Notes under the pieces: generated by a model
Told to the model about the DNA's origin: nothing
Database searches by the model: none
Seen by the model: only the letters and a program-made list of their open reading frames with translations
Assembly: GCA_903813345.2 (NCBI GenBank)
Contig: CAIIXF020000002.1
Span: 22,642,455 to 22,706,454, forward strand
Source of the DNA: Owenia fusiformis
Lineage: Eukaryota > Annelida > Polychaeta > Sabellida > Oweniidae
DNA: 64,000 nt
Direction of reading: 5' to 3'
Made by a program: the position numbers and the translations under genes
Shown here: positions 25,001-31,700 of the stretch, in pieces
Numbering within the stretch: position 1 is the first letter of the stretch
Layout: every line of letters begins with the position of its first letter

Positions 25001-27883
25001 ACTGAGATTTCTCAACTCTTTTACCACACAGGGGCCTGAAAATGAGGAATTAGACATTTTAAATAGGGAGAATATAAATCAGATTTAAAACTGGAAAAAT
25101 AAAAAGTATTGAAAATGTAATATGTTAAGAACCTATGTAAGTGTAATTACACAAACGCAGAATGGATATTACAAAAGGAAGGTGAAAGGGAAGTTAGATG
25201 TCACAAATACAAAAAAATACAAAAACTGGCAAAAACCTAAAATGTAATATGTTAAGAATATATGAAGGTAATTATACAAAATGCAGAACTGATAGTAAAA
25301 CAGGAAAGCAATACGAGAAAGTAAATTTTTGAAAAATATCAAGTTTGCATAAATACCTGAAATATGATCCATCCCCATCTTCTCCCCACCACAACACCCT
25401 GACATATGTGTCCTCTGGGGCCGTTTGGATGTTCCATGTTAACTCTTTTACGGATAACTTCAGGTAGCATCTCAACTGGCCTTCAACCTGGGGAGGTAGA
25501 CCCGTGTGAACTCTCACATCTTCTCTCAACCCTGCAAAACAACAGAAGAAACATTAAAACTGTAAATAAAATGTGAGACCTGTATCTTGTTCTTCCACCT
25601 CTTTTCTAATGCACACCTGCAAAATGAATATTTTTATAAAAAAAATGATTTATAAAAACCTCCCAATTTGTATGTGCTTGATCATATTATTGTATTACAA
25701 TTACAAATAATAGAACTATCTTGCCACTTGGCAAAAGTTATCATTGTCTGCTATCTATGGAAATAAATTGTGAAACAAAGTTCAAACCATTCCCCCAAAG
25801 AGATACAAATTATTCACAGAGGAGATTTTGAAGCAATGCAAGCTGATTATGACTGTGACAATGCTATAATATATTGCAAGACTTGTCATGACTGTGGTTA
25901 GGTTAAAGCCTGATATGACCGTAACAATGGTTGCAAGGCCTGTCATGACTGTGGTAGTGTTAAAGCACAACATGACCGTGATAATGGTTATATTAAGTGA
26001 CATTTATTAGCATGAGAATACTGCAGCGCTTGCATTAGGTTAGAACATTTGTGAGTCCCAAGGACGCAATTTTTAAAAAAAAGTGTGTCCTTTGAAAAAT
26101 AAAAAGTGTGTCCCCTATTTCTAGTCATATTTTCAGTTTTTGATTTCTTGCCGCGAATTCAAAACGGAAGTAAACGTTAAGCACGGACTGAATAAATGCA
26201 TGTTCGTTCATTCGACAATGAATACATTTTATTTCATGAATAACCTAATATTTGTTTCTGAATAGGAAAAACTGTGGCGTGTCATGGTTTCAAATCTAAA
26301 AATAAACAAAGTCGAAAAAATTCGAGAGAATCATGATTGTTTGTAAATATTCAACATGTTGAGCCTTATTTACGATTCAAATAAAGGTGAGAGATCATAA
26401 TTATTTGTTTTTGTTAGGTATCGTTGTAAACACATTGTAGTATTGACCTAAAAAAAATTTGAGTCCAAAAAACGGAAATATTTTCAATTTTTGCGTCCTC
26501 CAAATTATTTTTGAGTCCTTAACATGTATGGGACGCCGTTAATGCAAGCCCTGATACTGTAATGAAAAATGTCATCGTTTATCTACCTTAAATATGTAAA
26601 TCTAGACTACTACTACTTTAACTCATAATTCATTTCCACAAACTATAATTCTAATCTCATTCAAGAGTCATATCAGGCTTTAACATTACCACGGTGATGA
26701 CAGGCCTTACAACCATTGCCACGATCATTTAAGGCGTTAACATTACCACGGTCATGACAGGCCTTGCAATATAATATAGCATTGTCACAGTCATATCAGG
26801 CTTTAACATTACCACGGTCATGACACGCCTTGCAATATAGCATAGCACTGTCACGGTCAGGCTTTCACGATAACAATACCATGGTCATGGCATGATCCTT
26901 GCGAAACTTCAAAACACCTAATAACATGGTGACAGTTGTGCCAGGCATAAGTCTTGCAATAGATGCATGTGTTACAATGGCGAAAGTCTGATCAGACCTA
27001 GGATTTCAAGATGGAATCAGATCTTTATTTCAATAAATATTGCATAATGCCTCTGACAGTGACTACAACACATTTGTTCAAATATAAGCTAAATCTTGCA
27101 GTTTTCTAAACTGATACAAATTCCTGTCCTGAGTCTGGTCTATGCCGGAACTTCGATGAACCAACTTAGGGGGGCAAGTGGCCCCGTCTACACCTTACTC
27201 TATCAACCTGACTTCGATAAAATGTACAGCTGAACCTGAATGTACAGTAATCTACAACCATGAAAATGCCTAAATTGGGCTAGGCCTAGAAGATTTGTCT
27301 AGAGTAGAACTAAAGAAAATATTGATTCAAAACATAGGCTAAGGGTTAAGTAATAGTAAGCTGTATATAGAAGTACAGCTTACTATTACTAGGCTAATCC
27401 TTAGCCTAGAGTCCATTTCACTGCTTCATTTCGTCAGTAGAATGGCAAAAATAAGAAATTGGGAGACCATTGTGCAATAATATATGGAAAAGTATATTCA
27501 TAATGTACATGAATGACATTTGTATATTTCAGATCTTTTAGTTTTTTGTGCAATAAGCCTGTGCCGTCTTGTAATTTGAAGAATTTCAGCCATGTTAATC
27601 TTGAAAATAACATGGCAGAGAAACATCCAAATATAAGAGGCCACACACTTTATAAGCCAAACTAGAAGCAATCCAAGATATACAAATGCCATTCATGTAC
27701 ATTATGAATATACTTTTCCATATATTATTGCACAATGGTCTCCCAATTTCTTATTTTTGCCGTTCTACTGACGAAATGAAGCAGTGAAATGGACTCTATG
27801 ATTCAAAAAGTTGAGTAAATTATTATAACTTCCTTACCGCGTTTTTTGATCTTTTTAGATGTCTTCAATTTTTTCTTAACCAT
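6887..27883 (-). CDS. C2CD3: C2CD3 homologue, coding exons 1-18 (N-terminal ~894 codons; 3' part outside window)
   Basis: C2 domain-containing protein 3 is a centriolar protein needed for distal centriole elongation and ciliogenesis. Exons on the minus strand, in order: 27838-27883, 25357-25531, 24938-25035, 24601-24706, 24202-24278, 23696-23883, 23001-23184, 15252-15431, 14760-14955, 14404-14536, 13171-13299, 12655-12780, 12035-12302, 11269-11467, 10676-10791, 9907-10025, 9156-9329, 6887-7055. All junctions are GT-AG and all phases agree. Diagnostic segments are GLPPQVEGQLRCYL plus VRVLWWGE near the N-terminus (residues ~20-70), SGPKQFATYLT (~95), a C2-like block EKLAELQVSVGLE (~150-165), and a second C2 region (~640-800) with VERLTLLGRV, TYFVEYQFPVV and FPVMFNAASIEKWW. 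Residues ~165-635 are Ser/Thr/Pro/Gln-rich linker. The vertebrate protein is over 2,000 residues, so more than half is missing. Family identity is recognised from known sequence, not a search. Confidence 0.92.
7193..8459. mobile_element. Non-autonomous TIR element with GCGCGCC subterminal repeats
   Basis: Ends ATCACGATGCCCATGTCAAG (left) and, inverted, ATCACGGTGCCCATGTCAAG (right). Inside, AAACTGCGCGCCTA or close variants occur about ten times in both orientations, clustered near the ends (7219-7258, 7625-7690, 7984-8035, 8390-8440). No transposase frame is visible. Repeated subterminal motifs of this kind are typical transposase-binding sites. Confidence 0.75.
8460..8935. other. C2CD3 intron 17 remainder
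   Basis: No gene seen. Contains a short hairpin (CTCCGAAAC and its partner GTTTCGGAG, 8671-8702) and a perfect CRE-plus-ETS word TGACGTCACTTCC at ~8873-8885. Confidence 0.5.
8936..9000 (+). ncRNA. tRNA-Pro-like sequence with intact A and B boxes, shortened anticodon arm
   Basis: GGTGGTCTAGGGGTACAATT (A-box and D-arm) and TTCTCGCTTAG match tRNA-Pro, and GGGTTCGAATCCCG is a perfect B-box/T-arm. About 14 nt between the anticodon loop and T-arm are missing, and the acceptor stem does not pair. T-runs at ~8999-9003 and 9005-9012 could terminate Pol III. A tRNA pseudogene or SINE head, not a functional tRNA. Confidence 0.6.
9156..9329 (-). CDS. C2CD3: C2CD3 exon 17
   Basis: 174 nt, phase 0 at both ends. 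Encodes PSLIGSCFMSLKSVLKAETL, the family's 'GS..LPL..LL' type strand, with a short poly-serine insertion before DIIGCLK. Confidence 0.9.
9907..10025 (-). CDS. C2CD3: C2CD3 exon 16
   Basis: 119 nt, phase 1 to phase 0. Encodes FNHRSVFPVMFNAASIEKWW followed by VLVFKIFARP, the core of the second C2 domain. Confidence 0.93.
10492..10592. mobile_element. ~100-bp mini-mariner MITE
   Basis: Starts TACGAGGGGTGATCAATAAG and ends with the exact inverse, CTTATTGATCACCCCTCGTA, with TA at both ends. These are mariner-type termini. Confidence 0.85.
10676..10791 (-). CDS. C2CD3: C2CD3 exon 15
   Basis: 116 nt, phase 2 to phase 1. Encodes TYFVEYQFPVV and TEVMRVVSKKVNEN, C2-domain strands of the family. Confidence 0.92.
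11269..11467 (-). CDS. C2CD3: C2CD3 exon 14 (start of second C2 region)
   Basis: 199 nt, phase 1 to phase 2. Contains VVDGLSVERLTLLGRVHVG, a strongly family-like motif leading into a C2 fold, then a Lys/Pro-rich loop. Confidence 0.9.
11612..11662. repeat. Short tandem duplication in intron 13
   Basis: GCATCACGATATATTGTTGG is present twice in a row (26-bp period), in the C2CD3 intron between exons 13 and 14. Confidence 0.85.
12035..12302 (-). CDS. C2CD3: C2CD3 exon 13
   Basis: 268 nt, phase 0 to phase 1. Low-complexity: a Pro/His/Gln tract, a basic patch KSGKSKRKKRSSNKS that could act in nuclear or microtubule contacts (inference), then an acidic tail. Confidence 0.83.
12655..12780 (-). CDS. 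C2CD3: C2CD3 exon 12
   Basis: 126 nt, phase 0 at both ends. Linker including PPIVRSASQVSLEDPGNM. Confidence 0.8.
13171..13299 (-). CDS. C2CD3: C2CD3 exon 11
   Basis: 129 nt, phase 0 at both ends, so it could be skipped without shifting frame. An acidic segment beginning EFALHEDLDSLPESISGG. A degenerate copy of its 5' half lies upstream at 14157-14245. Confidence 0.83.
13320..13387. repeat. Half copy of the 46421-46603 palindromic MITE
   Basis: GGTTATTCACTAGGGGGGAT and ATTGAATATGGATTTCATTT match the left arm of the element at 46421. It stops at the LINE insertion point. Confidence 0.6.
13388..14152 (-). mobile_element. 5'-truncated LINE insertion in C2CD3 intron 10
   Basis: Minus-strand frame to the stop near 13609 encodes SSVPSAISNWSRLPKRLRNL and CKCGAPQTEKHFFFQC, the usual end of CR1/L2-type ORF2 (S.I..WN.LP, then a Cys-rich tail). 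A poly-T run at 13398 on the plus strand is the A-tail. The flanking words ATTTATTCAAT at both ends form an 11-bp target duplication. Same orientation as C2CD3. Confidence 0.75.
14157..14245 (-). pseudogene. Degenerate duplicate of C2CD3 exon 11
   Basis: Starting after a TTAG acceptor at 14245, the minus strand reads EFALYGNIDNLPENISD, against EFALHEDLDSLPESISG in exon 11. Similarity continues into the upstream intron (ATGAGAGTAAATAT versus ATGACAGTACATAT on the plus strand). The copy then loses similarity, reaches a stop and abuts the LINE, so it is probably a dead tandem exon copy. Confidence 0.65.
14404..14536 (-). CDS. C2CD3: C2CD3 exon 10
   Basis: 133 nt, phase 2 to phase 0. Encodes GSAGNLFKEILGDKG, then an acidic stretch ending AHDFT. 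Donor ACA|GTAAGT. Confidence 0.82.
14760..14955 (-). CDS. C2CD3: C2CD3 exon 9
   Basis: 196 nt, phase 1 to phase 2. Contains LIATLLNRGTELRSKMLKSA, resembling a conserved helical segment in the vertebrate C2CD3 linker. Confidence 0.88.
15252..15431 (-). CDS. C2CD3: C2CD3 exon 8
   Basis: 180 nt, phase 1 at both ends, so it joins exon 7 directly without needing a missing exon. Encodes a linker including MSMLLSDCLSTPEKTRHL. Confidence 0.82.
15474..15647. mobile_element. Pogo/Tigger-like MITE
   Basis: CAGTAAAACCTGTGTAAGTG at the left and CACAGGTTTCACTG at the right, TA-flanked, with internal GTGTTCCACTT repeats. Same family as 30589-30744, 36226-36392 and 62224-62310. Confidence 0.75.
15660..16295. 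other. C2CD3 intron 7, nothing recognised
   Basis: A 143-codon open frame (15623-16054) starts in the MITE and has no family features. No splice-supported exon. Confidence 0.5.
16296..17555. repeat. 79-bp tandem satellite, 16 near-identical copies
   Basis: The unit begins GATCAGTTTGTTATCACGTT and ends ACATTTGGATCCTGTA. Copies differ almost only at two spots: CACAATAGC, CACTATAGC or CACTAAAGC, and CAGTTAAAG or CAGCTAAAG. Such homogeneity implies recent amplification. Located in C2CD3 intron 7. Confidence 0.97.
17556..17760. repeat. Irregular ACGATTTTGTAATTTTTTG repeats
   Basis: Several diverged copies of a word around ATTTTGTAATTTTTTGTGCAA. Similar ATACGATTTTTTCCCGGGG words occur at 46715-46830. 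Confidence 0.5.
18085..18651. mobile_element. ~570-bp TIR element with GGGT-rich ends
   Basis: Left GGGTTTGTGTAAAAAACCGG and right, inverted, GGGTGTGTGTAAAAAATGGG, continuing as ACCGGGTA/ACCAGGTA-like pairing for ~50 bp. No coding frame; the interior has repeated TTGCTTGATTTATTG words. Confidence 0.7.
18690..18965. promoter_or_regulatory. Array of inverted CCAAT boxes (NF-Y type) upstream of the MFS gene
   Basis: ATTGG occurs at 18728, 18778, 18816, 18850, 18883, 18908, 18928 and 18952, mostly as CTGATTGGTT or CCGATTGGTT, the reverse of a good CCAAT box. Spacer words AAAATATACTG and AACATACTG recur, so the array grew by tandem duplication. It ends ~350 bp before the MFS start codon. Binding is inferred from motif only. 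Confidence 0.6.
18974..19125 (+). promoter_or_regulatory. Four tandem E-box / CRE-like / ETS composite repeats
   Basis: Units of about 37-41 bp. Each has an E-box (CACGTG at 18976 and 19014; CATGTG at 19051; CAAGTG at 19088), then GACC, then a CRE-like half and an ETS site. The best copy is TGACATCACTTCCGG at 19062-19076; others are TGATGTTACTTCCGG and TGACGCTACTTCC. CRE-ETS composites of this form are known from mammalian promoters. Together with the CCAAT array this is the likely MFS promoter or enhancer. Confidence 0.6.
19315..21754 (+). pseudogene. Nodulin-like MFS transporter gene interrupted by a mariner-type element
   Basis: A single-exon gene nested antisense inside C2CD3 intron 7. 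ATG 19315 has a strong context (A at -3, G at +4). Part one (19315-20090) encodes six hydrophobic helices, starting near FWIGSVFIFNVYSLALK and including FPAGIVQDMFGP, the G-x-D-x-x-GP type loop of MFS proteins, then an acidic loop (DDSDGDKEIETADEND). Part two (21106-21754) encodes the other six, ending IIDTIRKT. The 1013-bp element 20091-21103 splits them in the central loop. Without it and one TA, the frame is a clean 1425 nt (474 codons plus stop), normal for an MFS protein. As it stands, translation stops at 20124 after 269 residues; an internal ATG at 21170 could start a 194-residue second half. Pattern resembles Pfam Nodulin-like/NFD4 transporters; substrate unknown. Polyadenylation-like AATAAA lies near 21832. 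It may be a disabled allele rather than a fixed pseudogene. Confidence 0.85.
20091..21103 (+). mobile_element. Tc1/mariner-type element with ~210-bp TIRs, transposase remnant, TA target duplication
   Basis: 1013 bp. Terminal ~210 bp at each end are inverted copies (about 90% identical), starting CAGTGTGTCCCAAAAAAA and flanked by TA (20089-20090, 21104-21105). Between them a transposase C-terminal remnant reads DLTPCDFSLF (third catalytic Asp region) in one frame and GYLKGKVFTTPPRDVDDLRA to GHVEGHWG (20562-20756) in the next. A frameshift separates the pieces and the N-terminal half is deleted, so the copy is non-autonomous. Confidence 0.9.
21755..22960. other. 3' flank of the MFS gene and C2CD3 intron 7
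   Basis: Polyadenylation-like AATAAA words near 21832 and 21869. A mariner-like end TACGAGGGTTTATCATAAAG at ~22790. Otherwise no feature. Confidence 0.5.
23001..23184 (-). CDS. C2CD3: C2CD3 exon 7
   Basis: 184 nt, phase 0 to phase 1. Ser/Thr/Pro/Arg-rich linker with a repeated SSRSTP motif (SSRSTPTED, SSRSTPRGV). The following ~7.6-kb intron contains the nested MFS gene. Confidence 0.83.
23696..23883 (-). CDS. C2CD3: C2CD3 exon 6
   Basis: 188 nt, phase 1 to phase 0. Serine-rich linker, for example TDMSIGLTQSDSDNPDSRSL, with no fold apparent. Assigned by open frame, splice sites and phase agreement with both neighbours. Confidence 0.85.
24202..24278 (-). CDS. C2CD3: C2CD3 exon 5
   Basis: 77 nt, phase 2 to phase 1. 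Encodes YPVFAPSGEKLAELQVSVGL, the closing strand of the N-terminal C2-like domain. Confidence 0.92.
24601..24706 (-). CDS. C2CD3: C2CD3 exon 4
   Basis: 106 nt, phase 1 to phase 2. Encodes DMGSLLLEVLDGAKSPVGRA, beta strands of the N-terminal C2-like domain. Confidence 0.92.
24938..25035 (-). CDS. C2CD3: C2CD3 exon 3
   Basis: 98 nt, phase 2 to phase 1. Encodes RPLCGKRVEKS and ARYAVRSGPKQFATYLT, matching the family's conserved SGPKQF-type segment. Confidence 0.92.
25113..25320. repeat. Diverged tandem duplication in C2CD3 intron 2
   Basis: AATGTAATATGTTAAGAA plus the following ~70 bp at 25117 recurs at ~25241, an offset of about 124 bp. Confidence 0.7.
25357..25531 (-). CDS. C2CD3: C2CD3 exon 2
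   Basis: 175 nt, entered in phase 1 and left in phase 2. Contains GLPPQVEGQLRCYLKLSV and VRVLWWGEDGDGSYF, the most conserved N-terminal block of the family and the main basis for the assignment. Confidence 0.93.
25840..26000. repeat. ~62-bp tandem repeat, left block
   Basis: Units around AAGGCCTGTCATGACTGTGG, TTAAAGCCTGATATGACCGT and GTAACAATGGTTGC. The inverted counterpart is at 26660-26870, across the element 26024-26553. Confidence 0.8.
26024..26553. mobile_element. hAT-like 530-bp non-autonomous element
   Basis: Ends CAGCGCTTGCATTA and, inverted, CAGGGCTTGCATTA, flanked by ATACTG on both sides (26018-26023 and 26554-26559). CAGGGxTTGCA-type termini recall hAT elements, though hAT duplications are normally 8 bp. 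Interior has GTGTGTCC and GAGTCC words, no transposase. Confidence 0.7.
26660..26875. repeat. ~62-bp tandem repeat, right block (inverted relative to left)
   Basis: CAGGCTTTAACATTACCACG and GTCATGACAGGCCTTGCAAT repeat about 3-4 times; this is the reverse complement of the block at 25840-26000. Confidence 0.8.
27338..27800. repeat. Two palindromes in C2CD3 intron 1
   Basis: A small hairpin at 27338-27408 (AGTAATAGTAAGCTGTA with its inverse). Next to it, a ~390-bp inverted repeat (27409-27800) has ~120-bp, nearly identical arms beginning GAGTCCATTTCACTGCTTCA. It ends 38 bp from the exon 1 donor. Confidence 0.85.
27838..27883 (-). CDS. C2CD3: C2CD3 exon 1
   Basis: 46 nt starting at ATG 27883, with A at -3 and G at +4. 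It encodes a lysine-rich start, MVKKKLKTSKKIKKR, as in vertebrate C2CD3, whose N-terminus is also short and basic. Ends in phase 1 at a G|GTAAGG donor. Confidence 0.85.
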
Positions 27884-28361
27884 AATTAATGTAATATTCA
27901 CACCAAAGAATGGATCAGATGTGGATACAGCATCGTGGAATACGCAAAATCGTATAAAATTCTGATCAAAATATTTTTATTTTGAGCGCCATTTTTATTC
28001 TCGTCCAAAGTCTCGTTTTCCGCGAGAGCTAAAACTGAAAAATCAAAAGTGGAAGTAGAATCTTTAATTCATCCAGTTTTCAGGTAATTATGATTTAAGA
28101 TCAACATATATTATACTTTCATTGCATCACAATTTATGCCTACTCAAATATCGTAAATTTTACAAAGTGTTGACTTACTTCTATAACAAGTTTGTTTACC
28201 CTGAAACAAAATCAACCCAGCGATTCATTTCAATAAAATATTTTTCCAGTCGAGTTTTTATGACCACTGACCATAGCCCCTGACTGTGGTTCAGGTTGAC
28301 TACAGATGATCAACATTTCCTCAAGAGAAAACCTGTAATGCGCTTCATTTAGACCTTCACT
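27884..28361. promoter_or_regulatory. Putative bidirectional promoter between C2CD3 and TBC1D1/4
   Basis: The 478 bp between the divergent start codons must hold both 5' UTRs and, unless there are upstream non-coding exons, both promoters. A GCGCCATTTTT stretch near 27986-27996 contains the YY1-type core GCCATTTT, common in divergent housekeeping promoters. A relatively GC-rich patch follows (28010-28035, TTTCCGCGAGAGC). No TATA box is placed convincingly. Confidence 0.6.
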
Positions 28362-28709
28362 ATGACAGACAATACCAAAGAAGAGGAAAAGGGAAGAACA
28401 TGTTTCCCGCTGATTTATCTAGGAAATACAACATTGGATAGGCGATATACACAGCAAATGCTACCATGGATTATGTCGGAAATCAGACGTAAAAGAGAGT
28501 TCATCGAAATCGATCTCCACATACTTCACAATTGGCAATGTCTGAAAGCTGTGACGTTAGATAGTGACATCTTATTTGAACACCAATTACATAGTCTTTC
28601 AAGGTTTGCCAGAATGCAAAATGACCAGACTATATTTGCATATCTCATGAGGTCAAATGTAGATGCACCATTTTCCTGCCACGTCTTTCAAGTTTCTGGG
28701 GAACATATG
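28362..28709 (+). CDS. TBC1D1/TBC1D4: TBC1D1/4 exon 1 (first PTB domain)
   Basis: 348 nt, phase 0. ATG 28362 has A at -3. Encodes most of the first PTB domain: [51 protein letters not shown]. Donor ATG|GTGAGT; reading on runs into an intronic stop at 28725-28727. Confidence 0.94.
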
Positions 28710-31700
28710 GTGAGTGTTTATTTCTAGTTTACAGCAGTCCCCGCCCTAGTCCGCACCCAAAAGACTAAAAGTCAATCAAGCTTATGTTCTGTCCTGTGGG
28801 AATTGCAGAGAAATTCTTTGCACAAAAATATCAATTATAAGAAGCTTCACTTCCCAAAAATAAACACTATAACTATTCAATTAAGTAGTAAGGTGCAATT
28901 AAATGCTATATTTGACCATACAAATACGTCTCCGTACTCTATTATTTTCATGCAATAATTACTCAGATGCGAGTAGGTAGTAACCAGTTTCGCCACCAGT
29001 TACCAGTTTCGCCACCAGGTGGCTAATTCGGGGAAATAACATGGCAGGGTATTACAAAGTTTTCTAAAACATGAATATTCTTCAGTTTTAGTGGTTCACT
29101 TTTCATATTGCCCTGATATATGTGATAGTTATACAAATTAAAATATGTCCACTAAAAGAAAATATTATCTGCCCAACACATGAAAAGATATTTCACTTTT
29201 TGTGATTTTACAACATGGGGTCTATGGGGTCACATTTCAAAGAAAATTCAATTTTCAAAGTTGATAATTTCTAGATGTAACTTCTAGACTCCCAGGTATT
29301 ACCATTTTCAAGATTTGCTACTTGGGTGACAGGATAATCAATCAGGTATCTCCCAGATAATTTAAGTTGACTATCTCATCACACTAATATGTAAGAATAC
29401 TTTATAATGTTTATGAGGACCTTGTAAAGATAATATTCATTATAATAATATTTACACAAGTTAGTACAATCTGTAATGTAGGGACATATACATGGCCATC
29501 ATTTTTGTCTAAGTCACTTAAACACGTTGGGATGCAGTTTAGTACACTAACTTTCCAAATTACTGTACCCTTTGCATTCGTTTGACTTCACTTCTTGAAA
29601 GAGAGCTTCGTCTTCACTCTTTCAAACTAAAATAAACCTATGAACTCACCGCGCCAATCAGTGTTTGTCGGCCAATTTTGACCGACGTTCTTTATATGGT
29701 CATTCCTTCTGACGTCATCGTTGAGTCCGGAATTGACCAATGACATGCGCATAATTAATTAGAACGCATTTGGCAGATGTTTCTTCAAGCTCGCTGATTG
29801 GTGGAAGGTCAGCGCGTAGGTCAAAAGTGATTTACCCAAACTGTCACCGGTACCCGTCGTGGGGGTGGGGCTACTAAACTGTAATATGGTCTCTACTAGG
29901 CAGAGTGTAGTTTAACTAGACTCTGAACGCAGGGTAAATTACTTTTATCCTGAGTGAAAATGCACAAAGTCCTGAACACTTTGAGACTAAGTTCAGAATA
30001 CTTTCCTGGACATAGTTATTTTGAAGAGCGAAATACAGAAAAGTCAAGATATTTATATTATATTCTCAGATAAATATCATTAAAGAAGTGGTTATTATTG
30101 TTTTATAATATAAATATCCTTTCTCATCCTTGGTCTATGGGTATTTCACTTCTTTCCAATTTATTTTCCATAAATGAAGTCCTTTCTTGATGTCAACCTC
30201 TCACACTGAAGACCATGGTACAATGGTATATTTTGTAATCATTTTAACAGAAATAACAGGAAAATACCATGAGTATCAGAGCCTCATGCATTCATTTTTT
30301 CATGTCATGAAGCTCTCTTTTAAGGTGGCAATACCAAACTATTATAAAGGTAAAAATAGGAAACAATACTGTAAATACACACAACATAGTCACTATATAC
30401 CAGGCACTGTTATCTGATATTGTAATGTAATGTCCTCAATAAATACCAGATCTATTGCTTTGTTTAAAATTGATGGTTAACCAGTTTTTATCTGTTGTTC
30501 AGATTAACATATGCATTGTACATATTACTTTGCAACTCCCATCAATATTCATAAACTGGTAGTTATATGAAATCAAGAAAAACAGATACAGTTGAACCTG
30601 TATAAGTATAATACTCTAGCTACAAAAGATGCTCTACTTGGGTGTTCCTGTTATGGAGGTTCATTGGTGGGTCACTAGACATTTAAGGTGTTCTACTGCA
30701 AGGTGTTCTACTTACAGAGGTGTTCTACTTGACAGGTTTTACTGTAGTTGACCTTAGATTGCTCTTATTCAATCAATATTCAAATACTATTAAATTTTAG
30801 GTAGGCTAAGCAGCATTAACAATCTAGCTAAATAGCAAGATTAACATTATCAGGCATGTCTAAAATATTCTACCAGAGCTACCTTAATGAAGGTTTACAC
30901 ATCAAATGCTTGTATTGTTTAACCCTGAAGCTAAGATACTAGATTTTTACTCTATGATTTGGACAAATATCAAATTTTGATCCTGAAAAGATCTTTCATC
31001 CTCCGATTACAAGGCTTCAAAATCCAGAATATATTCTTTCTTTTTACCCCCTGCGATAAGCAGTTAGCATTTTCCCGATTACATACTCGCCATCTGATTG
31101 GCTGTCGCAACACTGCGACAGAAATCATGCAAAAGTCATTGCGCATAATTAAATCATGTGATTCAGTTTAATCGGGCGCTTCCAAATTGGTTATAGCAGG
31201 GGGAAGAAGGAGGTACGGATTCTGGATACTTAGGAGGATGAAGATCTTTAGACCCCAAATCTAGCTGTTCTATTGAATGTGTGTTATATGTTATGGCCTT
31301 CCCTAGAAGATCGGAAATGAAGTAATAGCTGGTATACTAGTTTCTGCTTTGGACAAATATCCAGTTTGAAGTTTGAAAATATCTTTACTAACCCTGAATG
31401 CACCTTTCATGGCCTCTACTGTAGATGAACATTACGAAGTAAAGCTAGATTTTGATTGACTTATTCTGATTATGTAAGACCAGATCAAACGATAATCCAA
31501 ATAGTGTAGTGGATGAAGCTTTCATTTAATCAATCAATCAAAATTAAATTATTTTCATTAATATATATACCTTTTATTATTTTAGGTAAAGATAATAATC
31601 AGACTTATTCATTGGCAAATCTTCTTATTTTTGAGTACGATGCACTCAGAATGCATTGAGATAATATTGGCTTATGGATGTTTTTGTTACATGTATTGTG

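Noticed and set aside
28710-28727. Extension of TBC1D1/4 exon 1 to the stop at 28727
   Set aside because: A GTGAGT donor at 28710 and phase-0 match to exon 2 show this is intron.
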